Source: an uncultured Bacillota bacterium | Lineage (GTDB): Bacteria > Bacillota > Clostridia > Peptostreptococcales > Anaerovoracaceae | DNA: 7,585 nt | Reading direction: 5' to 3' | NCBI GenBank assembly: GCA_946408315.1 | Contig: CAMJRV010000109.1 | Location: 1-7,585, forward strand | In this document: positions 1 to 5,753 of the stretch, piece after piece | Position numbering within the stretch: the stretch's first letter is position 1 | How the letters are laid out: each line of letters starts with the position of its first letter | Program-made: the position numbers and the translations under genes | The notes under the pieces: generated by a model | Databases searched by the model: none | The model's input: the letters and a program-made list of their open reading frames with translations, nothing else | Told to the model about the DNA's origin: nothing

Positions 1-1645
1 GTCCAATAGGCCGCATTCCGACAGCGAGGTCGCAGCTGCCGCCGCCGAGGATCCGTCTCTGGGACAGGTGGTAATCCGCGATCTCCACCACTTTCCTGTC
101 GATGATCCGGGCCGGGTGAGATTCCCGCAGCGAGCCCATGATGCTGCTCATCTTTTCCATGCCCGCAGCGCCTTCAAAGGCAAACTCCATCAGATCGTTC
201 TTGTAATATCCATATTTTTCGTACAGTTCATTCAAGCGGTCCACGAGGGTCTTTCCGGCCTTTTTATAATAGGCCGTCATCTCGCAGATGAGCATAGATG
301 CGTTTACCGCATCCTTATCTCTGACGTAAGCGCCGGACAGATATCCATAGCTTTCCTCAAATCCGAAAATGTATCGGCCTTCTTCTCCCTTTTCTTCTAA
401 AAATCCGATCTGTTCTCCGATGAATTTAAACCCGGTCAGCACATCGATCATGGCGACGCCATAATTTTTCGCCACCTGATCGGTCATTTTGCTCGTTACG
501 ATCGTCTTGACGGCGATAGGCTCTTTCGGCATCGTTCCCGCCTCTCCTCGAACCGTACAGATATAATCGAGCAGAAGGATACCCGTCTCATTTCCGCTGA
601 TCAGCTGATAGTCCTCTTTTTCCGCGTCTTCCTTATGTCGGACTGCAATCCCTACTCGGTCACAGTCGGGGTCTGTCGCGAGAAGCAGGTCGGGAGCGTT
701 TCCTACCTCGGAAAGCTTTTGGCAGAGCGCCAGTCCCAGGGCGAGGGCTTCCTTTTTCTCAGGATTCGGATAGGGACAGGTGGGGAAGTTGCCGTCGGGA
801 AGCTCCTGCTCCGCCACGACGCTGACCTTCTGCACTCCAACCATTTCCATGATCTTTCTGACGGGAAGATTTCCCGTTCCGTTGAGCGGGGTATAGACCA
901 CCGACAGGTCCGAACAGTCGGCTCCCGTACTTTCCTTCCGGACTGCCGCAAGATAGGCCGCTTTCACCTCTTCGGAAATCGGCTCGATCAAAGTCCTCCC
1001 GGACTTATCCGCGGCGTAGATCCGGTCAGGAATCTGCCCCGACAGGTTCAGGTCGCCTGCTAAAGTTTTCACGTCGTCAAAGAGGTCGACCTGGTTGATC
1101 AGCGACAGCACTTCGTCCGCCGCTTCCAGTGTCAACTGGCAGCCCGCTTCGTTATATGCCTTATATCCATTGTATTTGGAAGGGTTGTGGCTTGCCGTCA
1201 CCATGATCCCCGCGCTGCACTTCAGATATCTGACTGCAAAGGAGAGAGCGGGCGTCGGCATGAGCTCCGTATATAAATAAGCTTTGATTCCGTTGGCTGC
1301 CAGCACACAGGCTGCTTCCACGGCAAACCTGTGAGAATTGATCCTGCTGTCATAGGAGATTGCCACCGCAGGCCCTTCCCCGGAAGCGCTGCCGCTTTCC
1401 GGCCCGTAATGGCGATTGAGGTAATCAGCAAAGCCCTGAGTTGCTTTTCTGACGGTGTAGATATTCATCCGATTTGTACCTGCCCCGAGGATTCCTCTCA
1501 GTCCTCCGGTGCCGAATTCCAGCTCTCGATAGAAACGTTCGTATATCTCTTCCTGGTCGCTGATTCCCAGCAGTTCCTCTTTCAAGGTATTGTCCAGATC
1601 TTTCTGATCCAGCCAGCGATTCCTCATCTCTTCCGCTTGATGCAT
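1..1645 (-). CDS. pgcA: Phospho-sugar mutase (phosphoglucomutase/phosphomannomutase, PgcA-like), 3' end cut by window edge
   Basis: Cytoplasmic alpha-D-phosphohexomutase. The family moves phosphate between C1 and C6 of a hexose (glucose-1-P/glucose-6-P, sometimes mannose), feeding UDP-glucose and envelope glycan synthesis. I translated 548 codons from the ATG at 1645. Seen: an N-terminal EFGTGGLRG segment (residues 43-51), the phosphoserine loop TASHNP (150-155, catalytic Ser152), the Mg-binding loop DPDCDR (325-330) and the sugar-recognition loop GFEESYG (428-434). These are domains 1 to 3 of the family in order. Domain 4 has begun, but its phosphate-binding RPSGTEP motif is not reached, so some tens of residues lie beyond base 1. 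The frame is open throughout; the truncation is only the window edge. GGGAGG lies 8 bases before the ATG. The TASHNP/DPDCDR spacing and length fit PgcA (PGM2-like) rather than GlmM. Substrate preference cannot be read from sequence, so the symbol is tentative. Confidence 0.93.
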   Translation of the reverse strand, partial: MHQAEEMRNRWLDQKDLDNTLKEELLGISDQEEIYERFYRELEFGTGGLRGILGAGTNRMNIYTVRKATQGFADYLNRHYGPESGSASGEGPAVAISYDSRINSHRFAVEAACVLAANGIKAYLYTELMPTPALSFAVRYLKCSAGIMVTASHNPSKYNGYKAYNEAGCQLTLEAADEVLSLINQVDLFDDVKTLAGDLNLSGQIPDRIYAADKSGRTLIEPISEEVKAAYLAAVRKESTGADCSDLSVVYTPLNGTGNLPVRKIMEMVGVQKVSVVAEQELPDGNFPTCPYPNPEKKEALALGLALCQKLSEVGNAPDLLLATDPDCDRVGIAVRHKEDAEKEDYQLISGNETGILLLDYICTVRGEAGTMPKEPIAVKTIVTSKMTDQVAKNYGVAMIDVLTGFKFIGEQIGFLEEKGEEGRYIFGFEESYGYLSGAYVRDKDAVNASMLICEMTAYYKKAGKTLVDRLNELYEKYGYYKNDLMEFAFEGAAGMEKMSSIMGSLRESHPARIIDRKVVEIADYHLSQRRILGGGSCDLAVGMRPIG

Positions 1646-1653
1646 AACGGTAA

Positions 1654-1659
1654 CCTCCC
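1654..1659 (-). promoter_or_regulatory. Ribosome binding site of the phosphohexomutase
   Basis: GGGAGG on the minus strand, 8 bases upstream of the ATG at 1645. It fixes this ATG as the start. An overlapping open frame in another register, starting at 1661, has no such site and is not a gene. Confidence 0.75.
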
Positions 1660-1701
1660 AAACTTCATTATCTTTAATAAATACCCATTCCTTTTTTCTT
1701 C

Positions 1702-1730
1702 GATCAAATTGATTAAAATTTAATTTCATC
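1702..1730. repeat. Imperfect dyad in the mutase leader (9-base arms, 8 of 9 matching)
   Basis: GATCAAATT (1702-1710) faces AATTTCATC (1722-1730) across 11 bases. Nested inside are two short palindromes, ATCAA-A-TTGAT (1703-1713) and ATTAAA-A-TTTAAT (1712-1724). The region is very AT-rich and would lie in the 5' leader of the mutase mRNA if the promoter at 1756-1784 is used. It could be an operator half-site pair, a weak RNA hairpin, or a chance product of AT-rich sequence. The arm centres are 20 bases apart, the same as in the neighbouring perfect dyad at 1733-1762. Confidence 0.4.
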
Positions 1731-1732
1731 CT

Positions 1733-1762
1733 GTAAAATATCTGTGGTTGCTGATATTTTAC
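1733..1762. promoter_or_regulatory. Perfect 10-bp inverted repeat over the candidate -10 (putative operator)
   Basis: GTAAAATATC (1733-1742) and GATATTTTAC (1753-1762) are exact reverse complements separated by 10 bases. The arm centres are therefore 20 bases, about two helical turns, apart, which suits a dimeric DNA-binding protein. One arm contains the candidate minus-strand -10 (TAAAAT) and the other falls just past the expected transcription start, a classic repressor position. The dyad is seen directly; its role as an operator for the mutase is inference. The arms do not match any regulator box I can name with confidence. Formation as an AT-rich RNA hairpin is an alternative. Confidence 0.5.
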
Positions 1763-1784
1763 CATAATTAGGAGCGCGGAACAA
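1756..1784 (-). promoter_or_regulatory. Candidate extended -10 promoter for the phosphohexomutase
   Basis: Read on the minus strand: TTGTTC (1784-1779), a 17-base spacer, then TAAAAT (1761-1756) preceded by TGG, which is the extended -10 TGn signature. The -10 matches the consensus at five of six bases; the -35 at only three, which the TGn element could offset. The start of transcription would be near 1749, leaving a leader of about 105 bases before the ATG. A weaker alternative nearer the gene is TTGATC (1707-1702), 18 bases, TATTTA (1683-1678). Confidence 0.45.
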
Positions 1785-1800
1785 ACCGGAAATCCGGCGG

Positions 1801-1850
1801 AAATTTGAGAGCCTGTGATGGCGGAATCACAGGCTCTCAAATTTTTCTTC
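1801..1850. terminator. 19-bp perfect hairpin at the end of the SLH gene, likely intrinsic terminator (perhaps bidirectional)
   Basis: Arms 1801-1819 and 1826-1844 are perfectly complementary with a 6-base loop. The stem has a GC-rich core (GAGAGCCTGTGAT) and AT ends. It begins 25 bases past the SLH stop codon, where the terminator of the minus-strand operon is expected. On the minus strand, however, only TTT follows before CCGCC. On the plus strand the stem is followed by a T-rich run (ATTTTTCTTCTT, about 1841-1850), the better intrinsic terminator. It may act both ways, insulating the mutase gene from the upstream operon. Confidence 0.75.
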
Positions 1851-1869
1851 TTGCAACAGTCGCAGTCGT

Positions 1870-3771
1870 TTAATTGTGTACGATGATTCTGATACATCCG
1901 CCTTTTTCCGGCTCTTTGTCGTAATAAAAGGTAACCGATTTGTTTGTCTGGTATGCCGACAATGCCGCGCTCAGCGTAGAGGGTTTGTAGACTCCGGAGG
2001 AATAGCTATAGACGCCCACGGTGGAAGAAATCGGGTAGGTCCCGATATTGTCGTCGATGACCGCCTGAGAGGCGCTGAAGCTCTTCGTCCTGCTTCCGGT
2101 TGCGGTCAGGTTCTTGGCCTGATTGATCTTACCGCTTTCTCCGTAAAATTTTGCCGGACCGGCATGGACATTGGAGGATGCGCCGGACAGGGTCGCGGTA
2201 ACGCCATCCGTCAGATAGGTGTAGGAGCCCGAATCCGCCGACTTCGCAGAGGTCACAACGCCGTATTTTGCCGTATCTCCCGTCACATCGTTGAGGACGA
2301 GGGTGGTGACTTTTCCGCCGCTGGCTTCATAATACAGGACGTTGCTGCTGTCGAGATAGACTCCGTCCAGCCGTTCCATGGAGACGGCAGCGTAATTCCC
2401 CATATCGGTATCGAGGATGCTGACGTTGGCCGCGATGCTGGCCGACCCAATTGTATAGAGGTTGCCGTCCGCCGTCCCCGTAATCTTTCCGCCTGACGAG
2501 GTGGGACTGATGCTCATCTTTCCATCGGCATCAAAGCTGATCTTCACCATATCTCCCACATCGATCCAGTCCTGACCGACCGCATACTCGATTTCCGTGC
2601 CGTTAGGCCGTATCCCTTTTATATAGAAGGAAGAATACTTGCTGCCGCCTGGATTCTCGTACGACTTGGTTCCCGTTTCCGTTACGTAGACCACCGCGGA
2701 CTCCCCTGCCACCGCGCCGGAAATCGCGTCCGCCACGCCTCCGCTCTTGCCGAGAAGCAGCGTGACTGTGCTGCCGATCTTCAGCGTTCCTGTCGAGGAA
2801 AGGGCGGAGAATGCCGCCGAGGACTCCAATTGATATTGCGCTCCCGATACGGTCACCGAGGTGACGGCGTTCTGACTGGGCGACGCCTTCTGATAAATTC
2901 CGGTCACCTTGTCGCTGTAGACCCAGACGGTTCCTTTAGAGGCGGAATAGTAGAGGATATCATATTGTTTCACATCCGATGAAGCTACTACGCCCCCGTT
3001 TTTGTATATGGTCAGACCGGAAGGATCCAATCCAAGCTCACTCGTCCAGCCGCTCGATGATTTTACCGTGTAGGGTCCGTTCATATTAGAATTGATCACG
3101 CCGGCATAGTCGACCTCGCCGCTTTCATTCAGAGAATATCCCAGGCTTTCCGCATAGGTCTTGCTCCCGTCCTTCATCTTGATTCCCATCATATTATAGA
3201 TGAGGTTGGCCGCGTCGCCTTTTGACATGTAAGAGCCAATCCCGCCGGTAATATTCTGGGAAAGGCCGTTGCTGCTGTAAACGTTCATCTGGGCATACGG
3301 AAAGGCTCCCGTAAAATCACTCCGGCTGTAGCCCAGGAGCAGCAGCGCACTGTTGACCCCTTGTTCCAGAGTTACGGCGTTGCCCGGACGAAATGTCCCG
3401 TCGCTGTAGCCTGACATCAGTCCTTTGGCTACCGCAATGCGGATATAGGGGGCCGACCAGTGCTTCGCGGGCACATCCTTGTACGGCGACGAATAGGAGG
3501 CGGTCTGAACCGAATCCTTATAAGGCGACGCCATGACGAGCATCTTTGCAAACTCCGCTCTGGTCACCGTCTTTGACAGGTCATAGCCGCCGCTGCTGTC
3601 CGCGCTGAGCACCCCCATGGACGCCAGGAGCATGGTCGCCGTATCCGTTCCCGAAGCGCCGCTGCCGGAAGCGTATGTGAATACGGTGCCGTTGGCGGTG
3701 ATGAGAAGGGCGGTCAGCAGGACAGCAATGCACGCCTGTATTCTGCCGCTCCTTTGAGCTGATTTCTTCAT
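1870..3771 (-). CDS. Secreted S-layer homology (SLH) domain protein with a beta-rich C-terminal region
   Basis: Predicted secreted 633-residue protein. Residues 1-34 form a Sec signal peptide: basic MKKSAQRSGR, a hydrophobic core at about 12-26, likely cleavage after TYA (34). SLH-like units follow: one at about 40-90 with the TRAEF motif (70-74); a canonical one at about 95-148 (HWSAPYIRIAVAKGLMSGY, then SDGTFRPGN); and a weaker third at about 155-212. SLH triplets usually bind pyruvylated secondary wall polymers, which would place the protein on the cell surface. Residues 220-633 are rich in Ser, Thr, Gly, Tyr and Val, look beta-stranded, and contain repeat-like blocks around YDILYYS (270-276) and NVLYYEA (477-483). 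I recognise no enzymatic motif; the only non-signal cysteine is near the C-terminus. GGAGGA lies 9 bases before the ATG. It follows the permease by 66 bases without a visible terminator, suggesting co-transcription. The function of the C-terminal region is unknown. Confidence 0.9.
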   Translation of the reverse strand: MKKSAQRSGRIQACIAVLLTALLITANGTVFTYASGSGASGTDTATMLLASMGVLSADSSGGYDLSKTVTRAEFAKMLVMASPYKDSVQTASYSSPYKDVPAKHWSAPYIRIAVAKGLMSGYSDGTFRPGNAVTLEQGVNSALLLLGYSRSDFTGAFPYAQMNVYSSNGLSQNITGGIGSYMSKGDAANLIYNMMGIKMKDGSKTYAESLGYSLNESGEVDYAGVINSNMNGPYTVKSSSGWTSELGLDPSGLTIYKNGGVVASSDVKQYDILYYSASKGTVWVYSDKVTGIYQKASPSQNAVTSVTVSGAQYQLESSAAFSALSSTGTLKIGSTVTLLLGKSGGVADAISGAVAGESAVVYVTETGTKSYENPGGSKYSSFYIKGIRPNGTEIEYAVGQDWIDVGDMVKISFDADGKMSISPTSSGGKITGTADGNLYTIGSASIAANVSILDTDMGNYAAVSMERLDGVYLDSSNVLYYEASGGKVTTLVLNDVTGDTAKYGVVTSAKSADSGSYTYLTDGVTATLSGASSNVHAGPAKFYGESGKINQAKNLTATGSRTKSFSASQAVIDDNIGTYPISSTVGVYSYSSGVYKPSTLSAALSAYQTNKSVTFYYDKEPEKGGCIRIIVHN

Positions 3772-3780
3772 TTAAAAATT

Positions 3781-3786
3781 TCCTCC
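3781..3786 (-). promoter_or_regulatory. Ribosome binding site of the SLH protein
   Basis: GGAGGA on the minus strand, 9 bases before the ATG at 3771. The 66-base gap between the permease stop and this start shows no hairpin with a T-run and no convincing promoter, so this site probably acts on a polycistronic mRNA. Confidence 0.75.
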
Positions 3787-3837
3787 TATTCCTGTTTTTT
3801 CGCCGAAATTCGTTAACATTTCACTTTATTTTTGTGA

Positions 3838-5013
3838 TTAATCATATCTTAACGCATCGATGGGGTTCATCTTTGCCGCTTTATTTGCCGGGAAATATCC
3901 GAAGATCATGCCGATGGCCACCGATACGGAAAAGGCGATCAGCACGGCATTCCAGGAAGGAGCTACGGACATATCCATCAGAATCCCGGCCACATAGGCC
4001 GCGGCGATTCCGAAAATAATCCCTACAACTCCACCCGCAGAGCTGGTGGTGGCGGCCTCTATGATAAATTGCCGCATGATATCCTTCCGTTTCGCCCCCA
4101 GGGACTTTCTGATGCCGATCTCCCGGGTGCGCTCTGTGACCGATACCAGCATAATGTTCATGATGCCGATCCCTCCCACCACCAGGGAGATTCCGGCGAT
4201 GCCCACCAGTACCAGGGCAATGGACCCGGTCATCTCATCTACCATATCGATCATCTCCGACATGCTGGTGACCCGATAGGCGTCCTCGTCACCGAAAACG
4301 GAGTAGAGCTTGCTCTTGATGATCGCTACCGCGGTTTCGATCTCGTCCGTATCCGCCGCGGTAATGTAATAGCTGCCGATGCTGGCGTTTCCCGTAAGCC
4401 GTGTCGCCGTGGTATAAGGGATGTAGATGATATCGTCTGCGGAGCTTTCCTCTGAATCGGCCTTTTCCTCCAGCACGCCCACCACGGTATATGCGGAGCC
4501 GTTGATCTTCAAGTGCTCCCCAACCGGATTCATGCCGCCGAACAGCTTCTGGGCCAGATACGTTCCAATTACACAGACTTTTTGCCGCCGTTCGCAGTCG
4601 ATGAACTGGACGAACCGGCCTTCCGGTACCGCGATGTTCTGCATCTTATCATAATTTTCATTGACCCCGTTTGCAGTGGTATCCACCGAGGTGGTTTCAT
4701 ATTTCACCGTAACTGAGGCGTTGATCCTGGGACTGTACTGCTCCAGATAGGCGGAATTTTCCTCGATCAGCTTCTCCATATCCTGCACCGACAGGGATCG
4801 GTTTGTTCCCCGGCCCATGACGTTGACGGTGATGGTGTTCGTCCCCATATCCTCAAATCGGGAGGTCATTTCATTGGAAAGGCCGTTCATGAGACTGACC
4901 AGAATGATCACCGACGCGACGCCGATGATGATGCCCAGCATCGTCAAAAATGCTCTCATTTTGCTGGATTTCAGGCTCTTGACGGCAAGCTTGAAGGATT
5001 GCTTAAAATTCAT
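3838..5013 (-). CDS. MacB/FtsX-family ABC transporter permease
   Basis: Integral membrane subunit of a MacB-type (type VII fold) ABC exporter, 391 residues from the chosen start. Seen: a short cytoplasmic amphipathic N-terminus, TM1 at about 21-42 (RAFLTMLGIIIGVASVIILV), a large extracellular MacB-like core at about 45-260, then the FtsX domain with TM2 about 263-291, the conserved cytoplasmic TERTREIGIRKSLGA (293-307) that contacts the ATPase, TM3 about 325-345 and TM4 about 355-375, ending in the family-typical NPIDALRYD. The frame is open upstream to 5085, but family members begin at the NFKQSFKLA-type segment, so I use the ATG at 5013, with AGGAAGG 6 bases before it. A second in-frame ATG at 5037 sits in a near-copy of the same initiation region. 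The gene overlaps the ATPase by 11 bases, implying translational coupling. One half-transporter permease would work as a dimer with two ATPases and the adaptor. The exported substrate is unknown. Confidence 0.93.
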   Translation of the reverse strand: MNFKQSFKLAVKSLKSSKMRAFLTMLGIIIGVASVIILVSLMNGLSNEMTSRFEDMGTNTITVNVMGRGTNRSLSVQDMEKLIEENSAYLEQYSPRINASVTVKYETTSVDTTANGVNENYDKMQNIAVPEGRFVQFIDCERRQKVCVIGTYLAQKLFGGMNPVGEHLKINGSAYTVVGVLEEKADSEESSADDIIYIPYTTATRLTGNASIGSYYITAADTDEIETAVAIIKSKLYSVFGDEDAYRVTSMSEMIDMVDEMTGSIALVLVGIAGISLVVGGIGIMNIMLVSVTERTREIGIRKSLGAKRKDIMRQFIIEAATTSSAGGVVGIIFGIAAAYVAGILMDMSVAPSWNAVLIAFSVSVAIGMIFGYFPANKAAKMNPIDALRYD

Positions 5014-5743
5014 AGCTGCCCTTCCTTTCCGCTTCATAGCCGCTCTTTCTTTCCCCCGATACCGAAACGCTGTGGCCCGAATCACTCACAATTTTACCGT
5101 CGGAAATCCGGATGATCCGCTTTGCCCGCTCCGCCACACCCATATCGTGGGTAATCAGAATGACCGTATTGCCTTCCTCGTTGAGTTTTTGCAGGAAGTC
5201 GAGCACCTCCCGCCCTGTTTTCGTATCGAGCGCCCCCGTCGGCTCATCCGCCAGAATGACGGGAGGGCTCCCTGCCAATGCCCGCGCAATGGCGACCCGC
5301 TGCTGTTGTCCCCCTGACAACTGAGAAGGAACATTGTTCCGCTTCTCCTCAATCCCTACCCGTTTCAGAGCATCCATTGCAATCTCAATCCGCTGTTTCT
5401 CAGGAACACCCTGATAGACCAGGGGAAGCTCCACGTTTTCAAGGACGTTCAGCTTCGGAATCAGATTGTACTGCTGAAAGATAAATCCCAGGGTCTTGTT
5501 GCGGATTTCAGCCAGTTCGTCGTCCTTCAGACAACCGATATCCCTGCCCTGTAAATAATACTTTCCGTCGGTGGGAACGTCCAGACAGCCGATGATGTTC
5601 ATACAGGTGGATTTTCCGGAACCCGACTGCCCGATGATGGCCGCCATTTCCTTTTCTCTGATCTCCAGGGTAATCCCGTCGATGGCTCTGACTTCGTTTT
5701 CCCCCATCCGATAAATCTTAGATACCTCTTCCAATCGAATCAT
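5003..5743 (-). CDS. MacB/LolD-family ABC transporter ATP-binding protein
   Basis: Cytoplasmic ATPase that powers the permease encoded next. All nucleotide-binding motifs are intact. Numbered from a GTG one codon upstream at 5746: Walker A GQSGSGKST (39-47), Q-loop FQQYNL (90-95), signature LSGGQQQR (143-150), Walker B VILADEP with catalytic Glu168, D-loop ALD (172-174) and H-loop His200. The FQQYNLIPKLNVLENVELPL segment is typical of the LolD/MacB/YknY/FtsE class. The annotated start is the ATG at 5743, because AGGTGG (5753-5748) is 4 bases before the ATG but only 1 before the GTG. It begins 8 bases after the adaptor stop. After about residue 220 the C-terminus is a short Ser/Arg/Lys-rich extension with a near-repeat (ERKSGYE, ERKGSYE) that reflects a 24-bp DNA duplication overlapping the permease start. 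Its partners are the adaptor and permease in the same operon. Confidence 0.95.
   Translation of the reverse strand: MIRLEEVSKIYRMGENEVRAIDGITLEIREKEMAAIIGQSGSGKSTCMNIIGCLDVPTDGKYYLQGRDIGCLKDDELAEIRNKTLGFIFQQYNLIPKLNVLENVELPLVYQGVPEKQRIEIAMDALKRVGIEEKRNNVPSQLSGGQQQRVAIARALAGSPPVILADEPTGALDTKTGREVLDFLQKLNEEGNTVILITHDMGVAERAKRIIRISDGKIVSDSGHSVSVSGERKSGYEAERKGSYEF
5007..5054 (-). repeat. Two tandem 24-bp near-copies spanning the permease translation start
   Basis: Copy 1 is 5054-5031 and copy 2 is 5030-5007, read on the minus strand. Both start GGAAAG and carry CTATGAA; the first 22 bases match at 19 positions. Each copy contains a purine-rich stretch and an ATG (5037 and 5013). As 24 is a multiple of three, the duplication keeps frame in both overlapping genes. 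It gives ERKSGYEA/ERKGSYEF at the ATPase C-terminus and KERAAM/KGRAAM in the frame upstream of the permease. Confidence 0.75.
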
Positions 5744-5747
5744 CACG

Positions 5748-5753
5748 CCACCT
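5748..5753 (-). promoter_or_regulatory. Ribosome binding site deciding the ATPase start
   Basis: AGGTGG overlaps the TAG stop of the adaptor gene (5754-5752). The following bases read C-GTG-ATG. Spacing is 1 base to the GTG and 4 to the ATG, so the ATG at 5743 is preferred. The overlap suggests coupled translation of adaptor and ATPase. Confidence 0.6.

Noticed and set aside
1..30. The mutase lacking its domain 4 phosphate-binding motif as a true truncation
   Set aside because: The frame is still open at base 1, so the missing C-terminus is explained by the window edge rather than by a mutation.
635..1063. Plus-strand open frame of 142 codons opposite the phosphohexomutase
   Set aside because: It lies antisense to a continuous mutase frame with all family motifs, has no convincing ribosome binding site, and its translation resembles no protein family.
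1876..2496. Plus-strand open frame of 206 codons opposite the SLH gene
   Set aside because: An antisense shadow of the GC-rich SLH coding region; Arg/Gly-rich translation without domain character or start signals.
5014..5085. A 24-codon N-terminal extension of the permease
   Set aside because: It would overlap the ATPase by 83 bases and adds a basic stretch unlike the family. The ATG at 5013 has the best-placed ribosome binding site; the ATG at 5037 remains a minor alternative.
4817..5317. Plus-strand open frame of 166 codons across the permease/ATPase junction
   Set aside because: It runs antisense through two well-supported genes, and the translation shows no recognisable family.
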